This document shows positions 1 through 7,890 of a stretch of 10,765 nucleotides of DNA, piece after piece. The stretch spans positions 1 through 10,765 of the forward strand of contig CADBQF010000232.1 of assembly GCA_902796705.1 (NCBI GenBank), given 5' to 3'. The notes below the pieces were generated by a model. That model was not told the origin of the DNA, searched no databases, and saw only the letters and a program-made list of their open reading frames with translations. The stretch's first letter is position 1. Each line of letters starts with the position of its first letter. The translations under genes were made by a program, and so were the position numbers. Source of the stretch: Ruminococcus flavefaciens (GTDB taxonomy: Bacteria > Bacillota > Clostridia > Oscillospirales > Ruminococcaceae).

Positions 1-242
1 CCAGCCTTGACGAAAATATATTCGATATAGGACTTGATTCGCTCTCGATACTCATTATGAGATCAAAGATAAAAGACACCACCGGTGCGGATATAAGCCT
101 CAAAGAGTTCTATAATATAAAGACTCTCTCCGAGCTTTGCAGTCTTATCGACGAACACGAAAAGACCGCATCTTCCGGTACAGTCTCAACTTCACAAAAA
201 GCAAAAAAAGGCAGTCTTGCAGACTTGCTCGACATAATATGA
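1..242 (+). CDS. 3' end of upstream assembly-line gene: carrier protein (ACP/PCP) domain, 5' partial
   Basis: This is the C-terminal end of a protein that starts before the window; complete codons begin at base 3 and the TGA stop is at 240-242. The visible 79 residues hold the second half of a phosphopantetheine carrier domain: a DIGLDSLS motif whose serine codon (39-41) is the expected attachment site, followed by the usual helix II and helices III/IV (TGADISLKEFYNIKTLSELCSLI). The GLDSL form is more like PKS-type or aryl carrier domains than the GGNSL form used by the two other carriers here. After the domain comes a Ser/Thr/Lys-rich stretch and a short hydrophobic C-terminal segment (SLADLLDII), which could be a docking helix for the next protein, though this is a guess. 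Since the next protein begins with a condensation domain, this carrier is the natural upstream donor. An ATG at 57 lies inside the domain and is not the real start. Confidence 0.93.
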   Translation, partial: SLDENIFDIGLDSLSILIMRSKIKDTTGADISLKEFYNIKTLSELCSLIDEHEKTASSGTVSTSQKAKKGSLADLLDII

Positions 243-246
243 CCGC

Positions 247-254
247 AGAAAGGG
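247..254 (+). promoter_or_regulatory. Ribosome binding site that decides the start of the C-A-KR-T gene
   Basis: AGAAAGGG lies 9 nt before the ATG at 264. A TTG at 255 is in frame but touches the last G of this site, leaving no spacing, so ATG 264 is the better start; the protein then begins MNEIAAKLNSLS. Confidence 0.8.
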
Positions 255-263
255 TTGATACCA

Positions 264-3200
264 ATGAACGAGATAGCAGCTAAATTAAACAGCCTGTCAG
301 ATGAAAAAAGGAAAAAGCTCCTCGATGTGCTTAAAAGCTCCGGCGAAGAATACGGCGTTTATCCGCTCTCCAGCGAGCAGAAGAGAATGTGGTTCTTATA
401 CAATATGGACAGAAAGAACCCCTACTACAACGTAACATACGGCATGGAGTTAAACGGCGAACTCGACACCGGTGCTTTTGAGAAAGCCATGAAGTGCGTC
501 GTTGCAAATCAGAAGATGTTCCGCACGTTCGTCATCATGCTCGACGGCGAGGCTTTCCAGACAGTTGATGAGGAACACGAGTTCCGCCTTGAAACTGCCG
601 ATATCGCAGACAGAGCCGGTGCTGACAGATATTTTGATGAATTCTACAACAGATCATTCGACCTTGAAAACGAACCGCCCTACAAGACCATTCTTCTCAG
701 GATAGACGACACGCATCATATCTTCGTCATAAGCATACATCATATGTTCTGTGACGGCTGGTCAATGGGCATCTTCAAGAATCAGCTCATTGAATATTAT
801 TCCGCATACAGGAGCGGAAAAGAGCCGGCTTCGATAAATGCTTTCCAGTATTACGACTACGCAATGGCAGGCACGGAACGCAGCGAAAAGGACGAGCAGT
901 TCTGGACAGATACGCTCGCCTATGCGAATTTCAGCACACAGCTCCCCTACAGCCACCCAAGAAATATGAGCTGTACGAACGAGTGCAGTACATCGGCTGT
1001 TATAACGGGAGATGTATACAGCTCCGTCAAGGAGATATGCAGGGAGCAGAGGATATCGGCATATACGTTCTTCCTCGGCGTGTACGGACTTATGCTCCAT
1101 ACATACAGCGGAGAGAGGGATTTCGTGACGGGAACGCCTGTTCTCAACCGTAACGATCCACGCTGGAACGATGTAGTGGGATTCTTCTCGAACACCATAC
1201 CGGTCGTTTTCTCATACGATGAGGGCGAGACTCTCAGCGGATATCTCGGCAGGCTCAATCAGCTCACAGCCGATCATATCGATCACAGTACAGTTCAGTT
1301 CGACAGGATAGTTGAACTTGCACATATCAGAAGACGTGAGAACGAGAACCCGATGTTCCAGTCTATGTTTGCCTATGCAAACGAATTCCTCATCGGAAGC
1401 ACCGGCGACAGCTTCGGACTCGATGTGAAGATCATCAAGTCCGATACGGAAAAGCGTTCGCAGTTCGACCTCATCTGCTACGTCACCGAAAAGGCAGAGG
1501 GATTTGAAGTGAGCCTTGCCGCAAAGGGCTGCGTATTCGATCAGAGCCGCCTTGAAGAGATGTGCGGCAGATACACCGGCATCGTTTCACGCATCGTCAG
1601 CGAAAAGCCGGCTTCCGTCGATGCCTTTGAGTTCATCGATGATACATCAGAGCCGGACAGCATATGCAAGGGCATCATCTCCGATGTCAGCGGAAAATTC
1701 AGGGAGAGCTTCGGTGCAGAGCAGACATACTGCGAGATACACGGAGACTATGCCGTTATCCTCTACACAGGCGACAGGACAGCAGAGCCTACAGAGGTGA
1801 ACAGTGCTTTCAGCGGAAAGAACTATATCGTTATACCGGTGCATCTCAACAAGTTCCCCTCAACAGCCGAGGGAAAGACCGACTATGAGGCGATGCACAG
1901 CGGCATTCTCAGGATAACAGGCGAGATCGGCAGAAAGTACGGCTTCTACAGGAACAATGCAAAGGTATCAGATGCCGTCATCGAGCAGACCGTGAAGAAC
2001 ATGATCGGATACTACAGCTTCAATCAGGTCGTAAGAGCAGAAGTCCCGGCTGAAAAGGCTCAGGAGACAGATGCTCCCGGAAAGAAAGAAGTTTCCGATC
2101 CTTCGCTTCTCTTTGCAGGCGATATCCCGGAACACCCCTACAGAGTCATCGGTGACTTTGCAGTTAAAATGGAGGAGCGTCTTCTCGACAATGAGTTCAT
2201 CTATATCGACGAGGAGGGAAACAGATATTCCCACACCTACAGAGAGATGTTCAGGAACGCATATTCCATTGCCGCCGCACTCCGTGACAAGGGCATAAAG
2301 AAAGGCGATAAGGTCATTATCCTTATAAATGATATATTCGAGTTCTGCTCGATATTCTTTGCATCGATGATGTCGGGCATCATAGCCGCACCGCTCACAG
2401 CTCCGCTCGAAAATGAGTATTCTCCGGAAAATCCCATAGTGAAGCGTCTTCTCACTATCTACGATATAAGCGAACAGCCGCTCATCATCGTGCGTGAGAA
2501 CGAAGTGCAGAAGCTCAGGGAGATAAAGCCGGATATAAAGGTCATAGCCGATACGGAGATACTTTCCGGCGATGCAGACAGCTTCGTTATCCCGGAAGTC
2601 GATCCGGAAGATATCGCAATAATCATGTTCACTTCCGGAAGCACGGGACTGCCTAAGGGCGTTCAGCTCTGCCACCGCAACCTCGTACAGAGATCGGTCA
2701 GCTACAATGATTTCGCACAGATAACCGAAAATGACATCATGCTCAACTGGATGCCTATGGAACACGTCGGCGGACTTGTGATGTCGATGCTCCATTCAAT
2801 GGCAAAGGGCTGCAAACAGATAGAGATATCCACACAGTATATCCTCAGAGATCCCGTAAGGTGGATGAAACTCCTCTCGGAATACAAGGCTACTCTCACA
2901 TGGGCACCGAACTTCGCATACGGACTCATCACGGAGCAGGCAGAGAGAGTATCGGCACTTCCGCTCGACCTCGGAAGCGTAAGGATAATCCTCAACGGCG
3001 GCGAGGCTATCAACTTCAATGCGTGCCACGAATTCCTCCTCCTCATGGAGAGCAAGGGACTTAGATACGGTTCGATGTGGCCCTCGTGGGGAATGACGGA
3101 GACTTCCTCCGGCGTACTCGTATCGAAGCGATTCGGAGAGATACTCTACAAGAATTCCGTATCGGTAGGCGAGATAATCAAGGGCGTAAAGCTGAAGATC

Positions 3201-5378
3201 GTTGACAGCGACGGAAATTGCGTGCCACTCGGAGAAGAGGGCGACCTCTACGTTTACGGCGAGACTATCAACAAGGGCTACTACAAGCTCCCGGAGGAGA
3301 ATGCGAAGTCGTTCACGGAGGACAACTGGTTCATCACCGGCGACAGAGCAATGATCGTCGATAATGAGGTCATCATCACCGGCCGAAACAAGGAGATAAT
3401 GATAGTAAACGGCGTAAACGTGAGCTGCATCGAAGTCGAAAAGAACATCGAAGAGCTGGACGAGATACAGACAGGTACAGTCGGCTGTATCGCTGACAAG
3501 AATTCCAGCACTTCACAGGACGAAGTTTGCATCTTCTACGGCGAGTTTGATCCGTCACAGCGTGAGACTATAAGAGCGAAGATATCGAAGCTCCTCAACG
3601 AGAGCTACGGTTTCAGCTTCGACTACCTCGTCCCGATAGCTCCCGACGATATCCCCAGATCGAACATCGGAAAGATCGACAAGAAAGTCCTTTTAAAGAG
3701 ACTCAAGAACGGCGAACTCAAAAACGTCATGGCTAACCGCACAAAGCAGATACCCATGTGGTTCTCGGATATTGTTTTCAATGCGGCAGTCCTTGAAAAT
3801 AGAGCTAAGCCGGAACTCCCCGTCATCTCGACAGTTCCCGGCATCAGCGGAGCAGAGAGCCGCACATACGAAGAAGCCGCTGCATCTTCTGAAAACTGCG
3901 TCATCATTACAGCTTTAGCTCAGGAAGAATATCCGTCCGCTCTCAAAAAGCTCTGTAAGCTCACGGAGAACAAGGAGAAAGTCCGCCTGATCGTCCTTGC
4001 ACAAGAGGGCAGCAGAACAGCTTCTCTCGCAGAGGGATATCTTGCATCGCTCATCGCTGAACACACCGACATGAAGGCAAATGTCATCATCTGTGATGAT
4101 ACCGCATCAGTAGATGCACAGGCAGAAGCAGCCGACCTCTGCACCGGAACGAATGCATTCACCGTTTGCAGATATTCCGGCGGAAAGAGATCAAAGGCAG
4201 AACTCTGCGATATACGTCTTCTTGAACATGATGTAAAGAGAAAGTCGTTTACTTTCGGCGGAAGATATGTCCTCATCGGCGGAACAGGCGGCATAGGCAG
4301 AGAGCTTTCGATGCACCTGCTCAGGACATACAAGTGCAGTCTCACGCTCACGGGAAGAAAGCCCGAAAGCGAGATAAGCGATATCCTTGCACCTCTCAGA
4401 AAGTACGGCGATGTGAAGTATCACAGCATCGAGTCGGATTCAGCAGATACTATCTGTGAACTGCTGAAAAACATCGAAGCCGAGAGCGGCGTACCGGACG
4501 GCATCTTCTGCATGATAGGCGAGGAGAGCGAAAAAGTCCACTTCGACAACTTCGACAGATATCTTGCATCATCGCTCAGCGAGGAGGATATAAAGTCGAT
4601 CTTTTCACCGAGAATGAACGCATTCGCCGGAATAAACAAGTATACCGCCGACAAGGAGGGCATCGATATATTCATGTTCTCAAGCTCCGCAGGCATCATG
4701 GGCGGACAGACATATTCAGTATACTCCGCAGTCAGCAAATATCTCTACGACTATGAGGGCAGCGGACGAAATTCATATTTCTGCTTTGCATGGAGCAAGT
4801 GGAAAGGTCTCGGCATGAACAGCGGCGAGACAGAGGACGATATCATCATATCGGAAAATGCCGGCTACTTCTCTGTACGCACGGAGAACGGCTTCGTATC
4901 TATGGAGGGAATGATACAGCGTGACCTCAGAAAAGGCATCATCGGCGTGAACCTCAACAACAGGAACGTGAGAGCTTTCCGTGCTGTCAATATCACGAAT
5001 GAACTTGACAATATCTCGTTCGATATCAGATATTCGGCAGATGACGATATCACCGCACCGTTCAGCAGGGATATACGTGCTTACCGCATCAGTCAGCAGG
5101 CAGAGGAAGAAGCTGTCCAGTCTCCGGATATGGAGAAGAAGATGATCGGCGTATGGGCAGAAGTCCTCGGAAACAGGAACATCTCACCGACAGACGATTT
5201 CTTTGAGATAGGCGGAAATTCGCTCAAGATACTCAAACTCGTTGACGGTGTGAAGAAAGCTTTCGATGCCGATATATCCGTATCAGACCTGTTCAGCAAT
5301 CCGTCCGTGAGAAAGCTGTGCAATTTCATAGGCGTTTCAGCAGAAGAGGAAGATACGGTCGATACAATAGAGATATGA
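264..5378 (+). CDS. NRPS protein, C - (A-subdomain remnant) - A - KR - T, about 1704 aa
   Basis: A multidomain assembly-line enzyme with the order C, A, KR, T. Residues are counted from ATG 264. Condensation domain (about 33-450): YPLSSEQKRMWFL at 33, catalytic HHMFCDGWS at 159, and a G.P.LNR...VGFFSNT region. An A10-like remnant (PSTAEGKTD) lies near 532-540. Adenylation domain (about 625-1150): TSGSTGLPKG at 790, GMTET at 943, ITGD at 1024, GRNKE, and A10 lysine 1137 (NIGKID). Ketoreductase: structural half about 1155-1325, NADPH loop GGTGGIG 1339-1345, Ser1473 and Tyr1487, but Arg1450 and Ser1491 sit where Lys and Asn are expected. Thiolation domain: GGNSL with Ser1653. C-A-KR-T is the known order of modules that load an alpha-keto acid, reduce it and form an ester (e.g. 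CrpD of cryptophycin, HctE of hectochlorin), but there the KR is inserted within the A domain, whereas here it follows A10. The A domain is also of acyl-CoA-synthetase type (NWMPMEHVGG) with no obvious amino-binding Asp. The exact substrate cannot be read from this. Confidence 0.95.
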   Translation: MNEIAAKLNSLSDEKRKKLLDVLKSSGEEYGVYPLSSEQKRMWFLYNMDRKNPYYNVTYGMELNGELDTGAFEKAMKCVVANQKMFRTFVIMLDGEAFQTVDEEHEFRLETADIADRAGADRYFDEFYNRSFDLENEPPYKTILLRIDDTHHIFVISIHHMFCDGWSMGIFKNQLIEYYSAYRSGKEPASINAFQYYDYAMAGTERSEKDEQFWTDTLAYANFSTQLPYSHPRNMSCTNECSTSAVITGDVYSSVKEICREQRISAYTFFLGVYGLMLHTYSGERDFVTGTPVLNRNDPRWNDVVGFFSNTIPVVFSYDEGETLSGYLGRLNQLTADHIDHSTVQFDRIVELAHIRRRENENPMFQSMFAYANEFLIGSTGDSFGLDVKIIKSDTEKRSQFDLICYVTEKAEGFEVSLAAKGCVFDQSRLEEMCGRYTGIVSRIVSEKPASVDAFEFIDDTSEPDSICKGIISDVSGKFRESFGAEQTYCEIHGDYAVILYTGDRTAEPTEVNSAFSGKNYIVIPVHLNKFPSTAEGKTDYEAMHSGILRITGEIGRKYGFYRNNAKVSDAVIEQTVKNMIGYYSFNQVVRAEVPAEKAQETDAPGKKEVSDPSLLFAGDIPEHPYRVIGDFAVKMEERLLDNEFIYIDEEGNRYSHTYREMFRNAYSIAAALRDKGIKKGDKVIILINDIFEFCSIFFASMMSGIIAAPLTAPLENEYSPENPIVKRLLTIYDISEQPLIIVRENEVQKLREIKPDIKVIADTEILSGDADSFVIPEVDPEDIAIIMFTSGSTGLPKGVQLCHRNLVQRSVSYNDFAQITENDIMLNWMPMEHVGGLVMSMLHSMAKGCKQIEISTQYILRDPVRWMKLLSEYKATLTWAPNFAYGLITEQAERVSALPLDLGSVRIILNGGEAINFNACHEFLLLMESKGLRYGSMWPSWGMTETSSGVLVSKRFGEILYKNSVSVGEIIKGVKLKIVDSDGNCVPLGEEGDLYVYGETINKGYYKLPEENAKSFTEDNWFITGDRAMIVDNEVIITGRNKEIMIVNGVNVSCIEVEKNIEELDEIQTGTVGCIADKNSSTSQDEVCIFYGEFDPSQRETIRAKISKLLNESYGFSFDYLVPIAPDDIPRSNIGKIDKKVLLKRLKNGELKNVMANRTKQIPMWFSDIVFNAAVLENRAKPELPVISTVPGISGAESRTYEEAAASSENCVIITALAQEEYPSALKKLCKLTENKEKVRLIVLAQEGSRTASLAEGYLASLIAEHTDMKANVIICDDTASVDAQAEAADLCTGTNAFTVCRYSGGKRSKAELCDIRLLEHDVKRKSFTFGGRYVLIGGTGGIGRELSMHLLRTYKCSLTLTGRKPESEISDILAPLRKYGDVKYHSIESDSADTICELLKNIEAESGVPDGIFCMIGEESEKVHFDNFDRYLASSLSEEDIKSIFSPRMNAFAGINKYTADKEGIDIFMFSSSAGIMGGQTYSVYSAVSKYLYDYEGSGRNSYFCFAWSKWKGLGMNSGETEDDIIISENAGYFSVRTENGFVSMEGMIQRDLRKGIIGVNLNNRNVRAFRAVNITNELDNISFDIRYSADDDITAPFSRDIRAYRISQQAEEEAVQSPDMEKKMIGVWAEVLGNRNISPTDDFFEIGGNSLKILKLVDGVKKAFDADISVSDLFSNPSVRKLCNFIGVSAEEEDTVDTIEI
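1671..1898 (+). other. Orphan adenylation C-terminal-subdomain remnant between C and A domains
   Basis: Residues about 470-545 of the C-A-KR-T protein lie after the condensation domain and well before the true A domain (which starts near 625). The segment resembles the small C-terminal half of an NRPS adenylation domain: a YAVILYTG strand like the usual LVAYVV, then a VIPVHLNKFPSTAEGKTDYEAM stretch matching the P.TP.GK.DR.AL pattern of motif A10, with Lys538 in the lysine position. No A1-A8 core precedes it. It could be a leftover from domain replacement or a structural linker kept for the C-A interface. The resemblance is by eye only. Confidence 0.5.
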
Positions 5379-5386
5379 TGAGCAAA

Positions 5387-5391
5387 GGGAG
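5387..5391 (+). promoter_or_regulatory. Ribosome binding site for the KS module gene
   Basis: GGGAG (within AAAGGGAGA) is 6 nt before ATG 5398, in the 19-nt gap after the previous stop. No promoter or terminator fits in this gap, so the gene is co-transcribed with the one upstream. Confidence 0.75.
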
Positions 5392-5397
5392 AGATAT

Positions 5398-7890
5398 ATG
5401 AAATATAATGACATCGCTGTTATCGGCATGAGCCTTCTCATGCCGGGAGCAGAGAATACCGACGAGCTGCACGATAACCTTGCCGCCGGAAAAGACCTCG
5501 TGAGAAAAGTCCCGGAGAGCCGTTTCAGGCTCCACGGACTTGATCCGCAGAAAGAGTACATCGAATCAGGCTACCTTGAAAATATCGAGATGTTCGACAA
5601 CAAGTTCTTCAACATCAGCGACTATGAATCAAAGGTGATGTCACCGGAGCAGAGGCTCAGCCTGGAGCTTTCCGCAAAGGCTATAGAAGATGCCGGATAC
5701 GCACTCAGCCGCTTCAGGGGAAAGAACTGCGGAGTCTTCTTCGCATCATCGAATTCCGACGGATATTACAATAAGACGAAGCGAAAGACAAGCACCTCTG
5801 CCATAGGTACGGTAAAATCGATGATAACAGGCAAGATCGGATATTATTTCGATCTTACCGGAGCCAATATCGTATACGACACAGGCTGCTCGTCGGCACT
5901 CGTTGCAGTACACGAAGCGTGCATCAAGCTCATGACGGGCGAGATAGACTACGCACTCGTCGGAGGAATACACGTACTTTCTGATATATCGGAATCCCGT
6001 CCGGAGACATACGATGTTATGGGACTCGGTGCATCGGATTACAGGAGCCATTCGTTCGACGCATCGGCATCGGGCGTAGGTCTCGGAGAGGGCGGAGGAG
6101 TCGTTATCCTTAAAAGGCTCTCAGATGCCGAAAAGGACAGAGATCCCGTCTACGCCGTCGTAAAGAGCGGCTGCGTCAACGGCGACGGCGGAAGATGCAG
6201 CAGTGCGACTATCCCCAGCGTCGAGGGACAGCGAGAAGTCATCGAGAAGTCATGGAACGACTGCCCCGATACCGACATCACCGAGATAGAAGCTCATGGC
6301 ATAGGTACGAAGATAGGCGATTCCGTCGAAGCACAGAGCATCATGGAGTGCCTTAAACGCAGGGACAAGACAGAGGGCATCGTCTATCTTAGCTGCGTGA
6401 AATCGTGCGTCGGTCATCTTGTTGAAGCAGCAGGAATTTCGAGCATGATAAAAGCTATCACCGGTTTCGAGAACGATATCACATACAAGATAACGAATTT
6501 CAACGAGCCTAATCCGGCGATAGATTTCGATTCCTCCGTACTCACGCCTGTAAAGGAGAATATCCTCTGGAACGGCACGGAAAAGCGTGCTGCCGGCATA
6601 GATTCATTCGGACTGAGCGGAGCAAATGCACATATCGTCATCGAGAACTATATCAAAGACAGAAAGCGTGAGAAGCCGGACAACGACTTCGACGCTTTCG
6701 TGAAGCTCTCTGCCAAGACAAAGACAGCTTTCTTCAATATCAGGGAGAAGCTCACGGCTTATCTTGACCGCCATAAGGATATAAACTACAGGGACTTCGT
6801 ATGCACTCTCAACGGTGCAAGAGATGACTATAGATTCAGAAGAGCCGTATATGCTGAAAATGCAGAGGAACTTCGTGAGGCTCTCGAACAGATCTCTCCC
6901 GTGACAGGCGATGCTAAAAAGGTAAAGTACGTCTTCTGCATGAAAGCCGACAGGAACACTCCGGCAGCAGATGAGAGGATAAAGCAGCTCATTCCGTCGC
7001 TTGCCTATGAGAGCGGCATAGCTGACAGTGACACGGAGCTTAAATACAAGTTCTTCCGTCTGTTCTCGGAAATGGGCATAAAGCCGGATATCCAGCTCAT
7101 TGACAAGACATCTAAGCTCATAGCCGCCGCCGCAGAAAAAGGCGATCCGTCATCAGTTTCGGCTCTCGGAAGTGATGCAGCCGACGGCGATTACAGCAAG
7201 ATAATCTCTATCATAAACGACAAGTCAAAGAGCGATGATATCGTTCTCGTGAACTTCGGATACAGCAAAGAGCTTAAAAATGCACACTGGGAGAACAGCG
7301 TAAGAGTATTCGACCTCACAGATATCAGGGATATCCGCCGCTTCATCGTGAATTATTACAATTCCGGCAATGATATCGACTGGAGTGCAGTCTACAGCGG
7401 CTCGGAGGAGTTCCGCCGCATACATATCCCGGCATATGAATTCGACAAGATAAGGCACTGGCCCGAAGATGAAGCTCCCAAGCCGGCAGAAAAGCCCGTT
7501 CCCGTAAAAGCCGTACCGACACCTGCTCCTGCACCGGTACAGACACCTGCTCCGGCACCCGTACAGCCTCAGCCGGAAGAAACTGCTCCCGCACCTGTAC
7601 AGCAGACAGCACCTCAGCCGCAGCCTGCTCCGGCAGAAGTCCCGGACAGCGGACTTGCAGCTTACTGCGAGAAAATGGAGGCGATATGGAGAAACGTATT
7701 CGACTTCAATGACCAGATAGGATATGACGAGGATTTCTTCGATCTGGGAGGAAATTCCCTCATGATGCAGCAGATCTCGTCGGAGATAAACAAGACCTTC
7801 GATACGGAATTCGACATCTACGAGATCTATGACAACCCGACTATAAGCCAGCTTTCAGAACGTTTAATGGAGTTTATAGAAAATGAATAA
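5398..7890 (+). CDS. PKS module, KS - degenerate AT - Pro/Ala linker - carrier protein, 830 aa
   Basis: A one-module polyketide synthase that would perform a decarboxylative Claisen extension. The ketosynthase (1 to about 420) starts at once (IAVIGMSLLMPG), with no docking coiled coil. Its triad is complete: Cys164 in DTGCSSAL, His300 in EAHGIGT and His340 in KSCVGH, each in a slightly unusual setting (DTACSSSL, EAHGTGT and KSNIGH are usual). A KS-AT linker (about 435-497) follows. Residues about 509-655 look like a shrunken acyltransferase with no GHSxGE nucleophile motif. The post-AT linker is kept (IDWSAVY near 660, IPAYEF...RHW ending at 688). A Pro/Ala/Gln linker (694-749) leads to a carrier domain with GGNSLMM, Ser787. 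No KR, DH or ER is present, so the beta-keto group would remain unless processed elsewhere. The extender unit must come from a separate AT. The gene overlaps the next by 8 nt. Confidence 0.95.
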   Translation: MKYNDIAVIGMSLLMPGAENTDELHDNLAAGKDLVRKVPESRFRLHGLDPQKEYIESGYLENIEMFDNKFFNISDYESKVMSPEQRLSLELSAKAIEDAGYALSRFRGKNCGVFFASSNSDGYYNKTKRKTSTSAIGTVKSMITGKIGYYFDLTGANIVYDTGCSSALVAVHEACIKLMTGEIDYALVGGIHVLSDISESRPETYDVMGLGASDYRSHSFDASASGVGLGEGGGVVILKRLSDAEKDRDPVYAVVKSGCVNGDGGRCSSATIPSVEGQREVIEKSWNDCPDTDITEIEAHGIGTKIGDSVEAQSIMECLKRRDKTEGIVYLSCVKSCVGHLVEAAGISSMIKAITGFENDITYKITNFNEPNPAIDFDSSVLTPVKENILWNGTEKRAAGIDSFGLSGANAHIVIENYIKDRKREKPDNDFDAFVKLSAKTKTAFFNIREKLTAYLDRHKDINYRDFVCTLNGARDDYRFRRAVYAENAEELREALEQISPVTGDAKKVKYVFCMKADRNTPAADERIKQLIPSLAYESGIADSDTELKYKFFRLFSEMGIKPDIQLIDKTSKLIAAAAEKGDPSSVSALGSDAADGDYSKIISIINDKSKSDDIVLVNFGYSKELKNAHWENSVRVFDLTDIRDIRRFIVNYYNSGNDIDWSAVYSGSEEFRRIHIPAYEFDKIRHWPEDEAPKPAEKPVPVKAVPTPAPAPVQTPAPAPVQPQPEETAPAPVQQTAPQPQPAPAEVPDSGLAAYCEKMEAIWRNVFDFNDQIGYDEDFFDLGGNSLMMQQISSEINKTFDTEFDIYEIYDNPTISQLSERLMEFIENE
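6922..7362 (+). other. Eroded acyltransferase-like segment (pseudo-AT) within the KS protein
   Basis: Residues about 509-655. The start, VKYVF then CMKADRN, sits where an AT has its FVFPGQGSQ motif. Further on, MGIKPDIQL then IDKTSK then LIAAAAEKG aligns without gaps to the usual GIKPD..IGHSIGEY.AA...G, so the Gly-His-Ser-x-Gly-Glu elbow is replaced by Ile568-Asp-Lys-Thr-Ser-Lys573 and the nucleophile serine by Lys570. Only about 90 residues then remain before the post-AT IDW motif, against roughly 200 in a full AT, so the small subdomain and catalytic His region appear deleted. It could instead be a variant of the linker domain that follows trans-AT ketosynthases. Confidence 0.65.
7519..7566 (+). 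repeat. Two tandem 24-bp units encoding TPAPAPVQ in the interdomain linker
   Basis: Units 7519-7542 and 7543-7566 differ only at two third-codon positions and encode residues 708-715 and 716-723 (TPAPAPVQ twice). A third, partial copy (TAPAPVQ) follows shortly after. They lie in a Pro/Ala/Gln-rich linker (about 7477-7644) between the pseudo-AT region and the carrier domain. Such linkers are typically extended and flexible, giving a carrier its reach. Repeat number may vary between strains. Confidence 0.85.
7869..7872 (+). promoter_or_regulatory. Ribosome binding site inside the KS gene for the A-nitroreductase gene
   Basis: GGAG lies 10 nt before ATG 7883, within the last codons of the upstream gene. 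With the 8-nt ATGAATAA overlap this is a typical translational coupling arrangement, implying matched production of the two proteins. Confidence 0.65.

Noticed and set aside
255..263. TTG at 255 as the start of the C-A-KR-T gene
   Set aside because: It directly abuts the AGAAAGGG ribosome site with no spacer, while ATG 264 in the same frame has a 9-nt spacer.
1968..2795. Long antisense open frame of 275 codons opposite the C-A region of the NRPS gene
   Set aside because: It lies wholly inside a clearly coding region with strong domain motifs on the plus strand. Its translation is rich in Cys, His, Tyr and Arg with no recognisable domain, as expected when codon bias keeps the opposite frame open. 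No convincing ribosome site or gene-like context was seen.
7883..7890. Possible frameshift or split gene at the 8-nt overlap between the KS gene and the ligase gene
   Set aside because: The upstream frame ends after a complete carrier domain, and the downstream frame starts with its own ATG, a ribosome site and a natural ligase N terminus. This is ordinary translational coupling.
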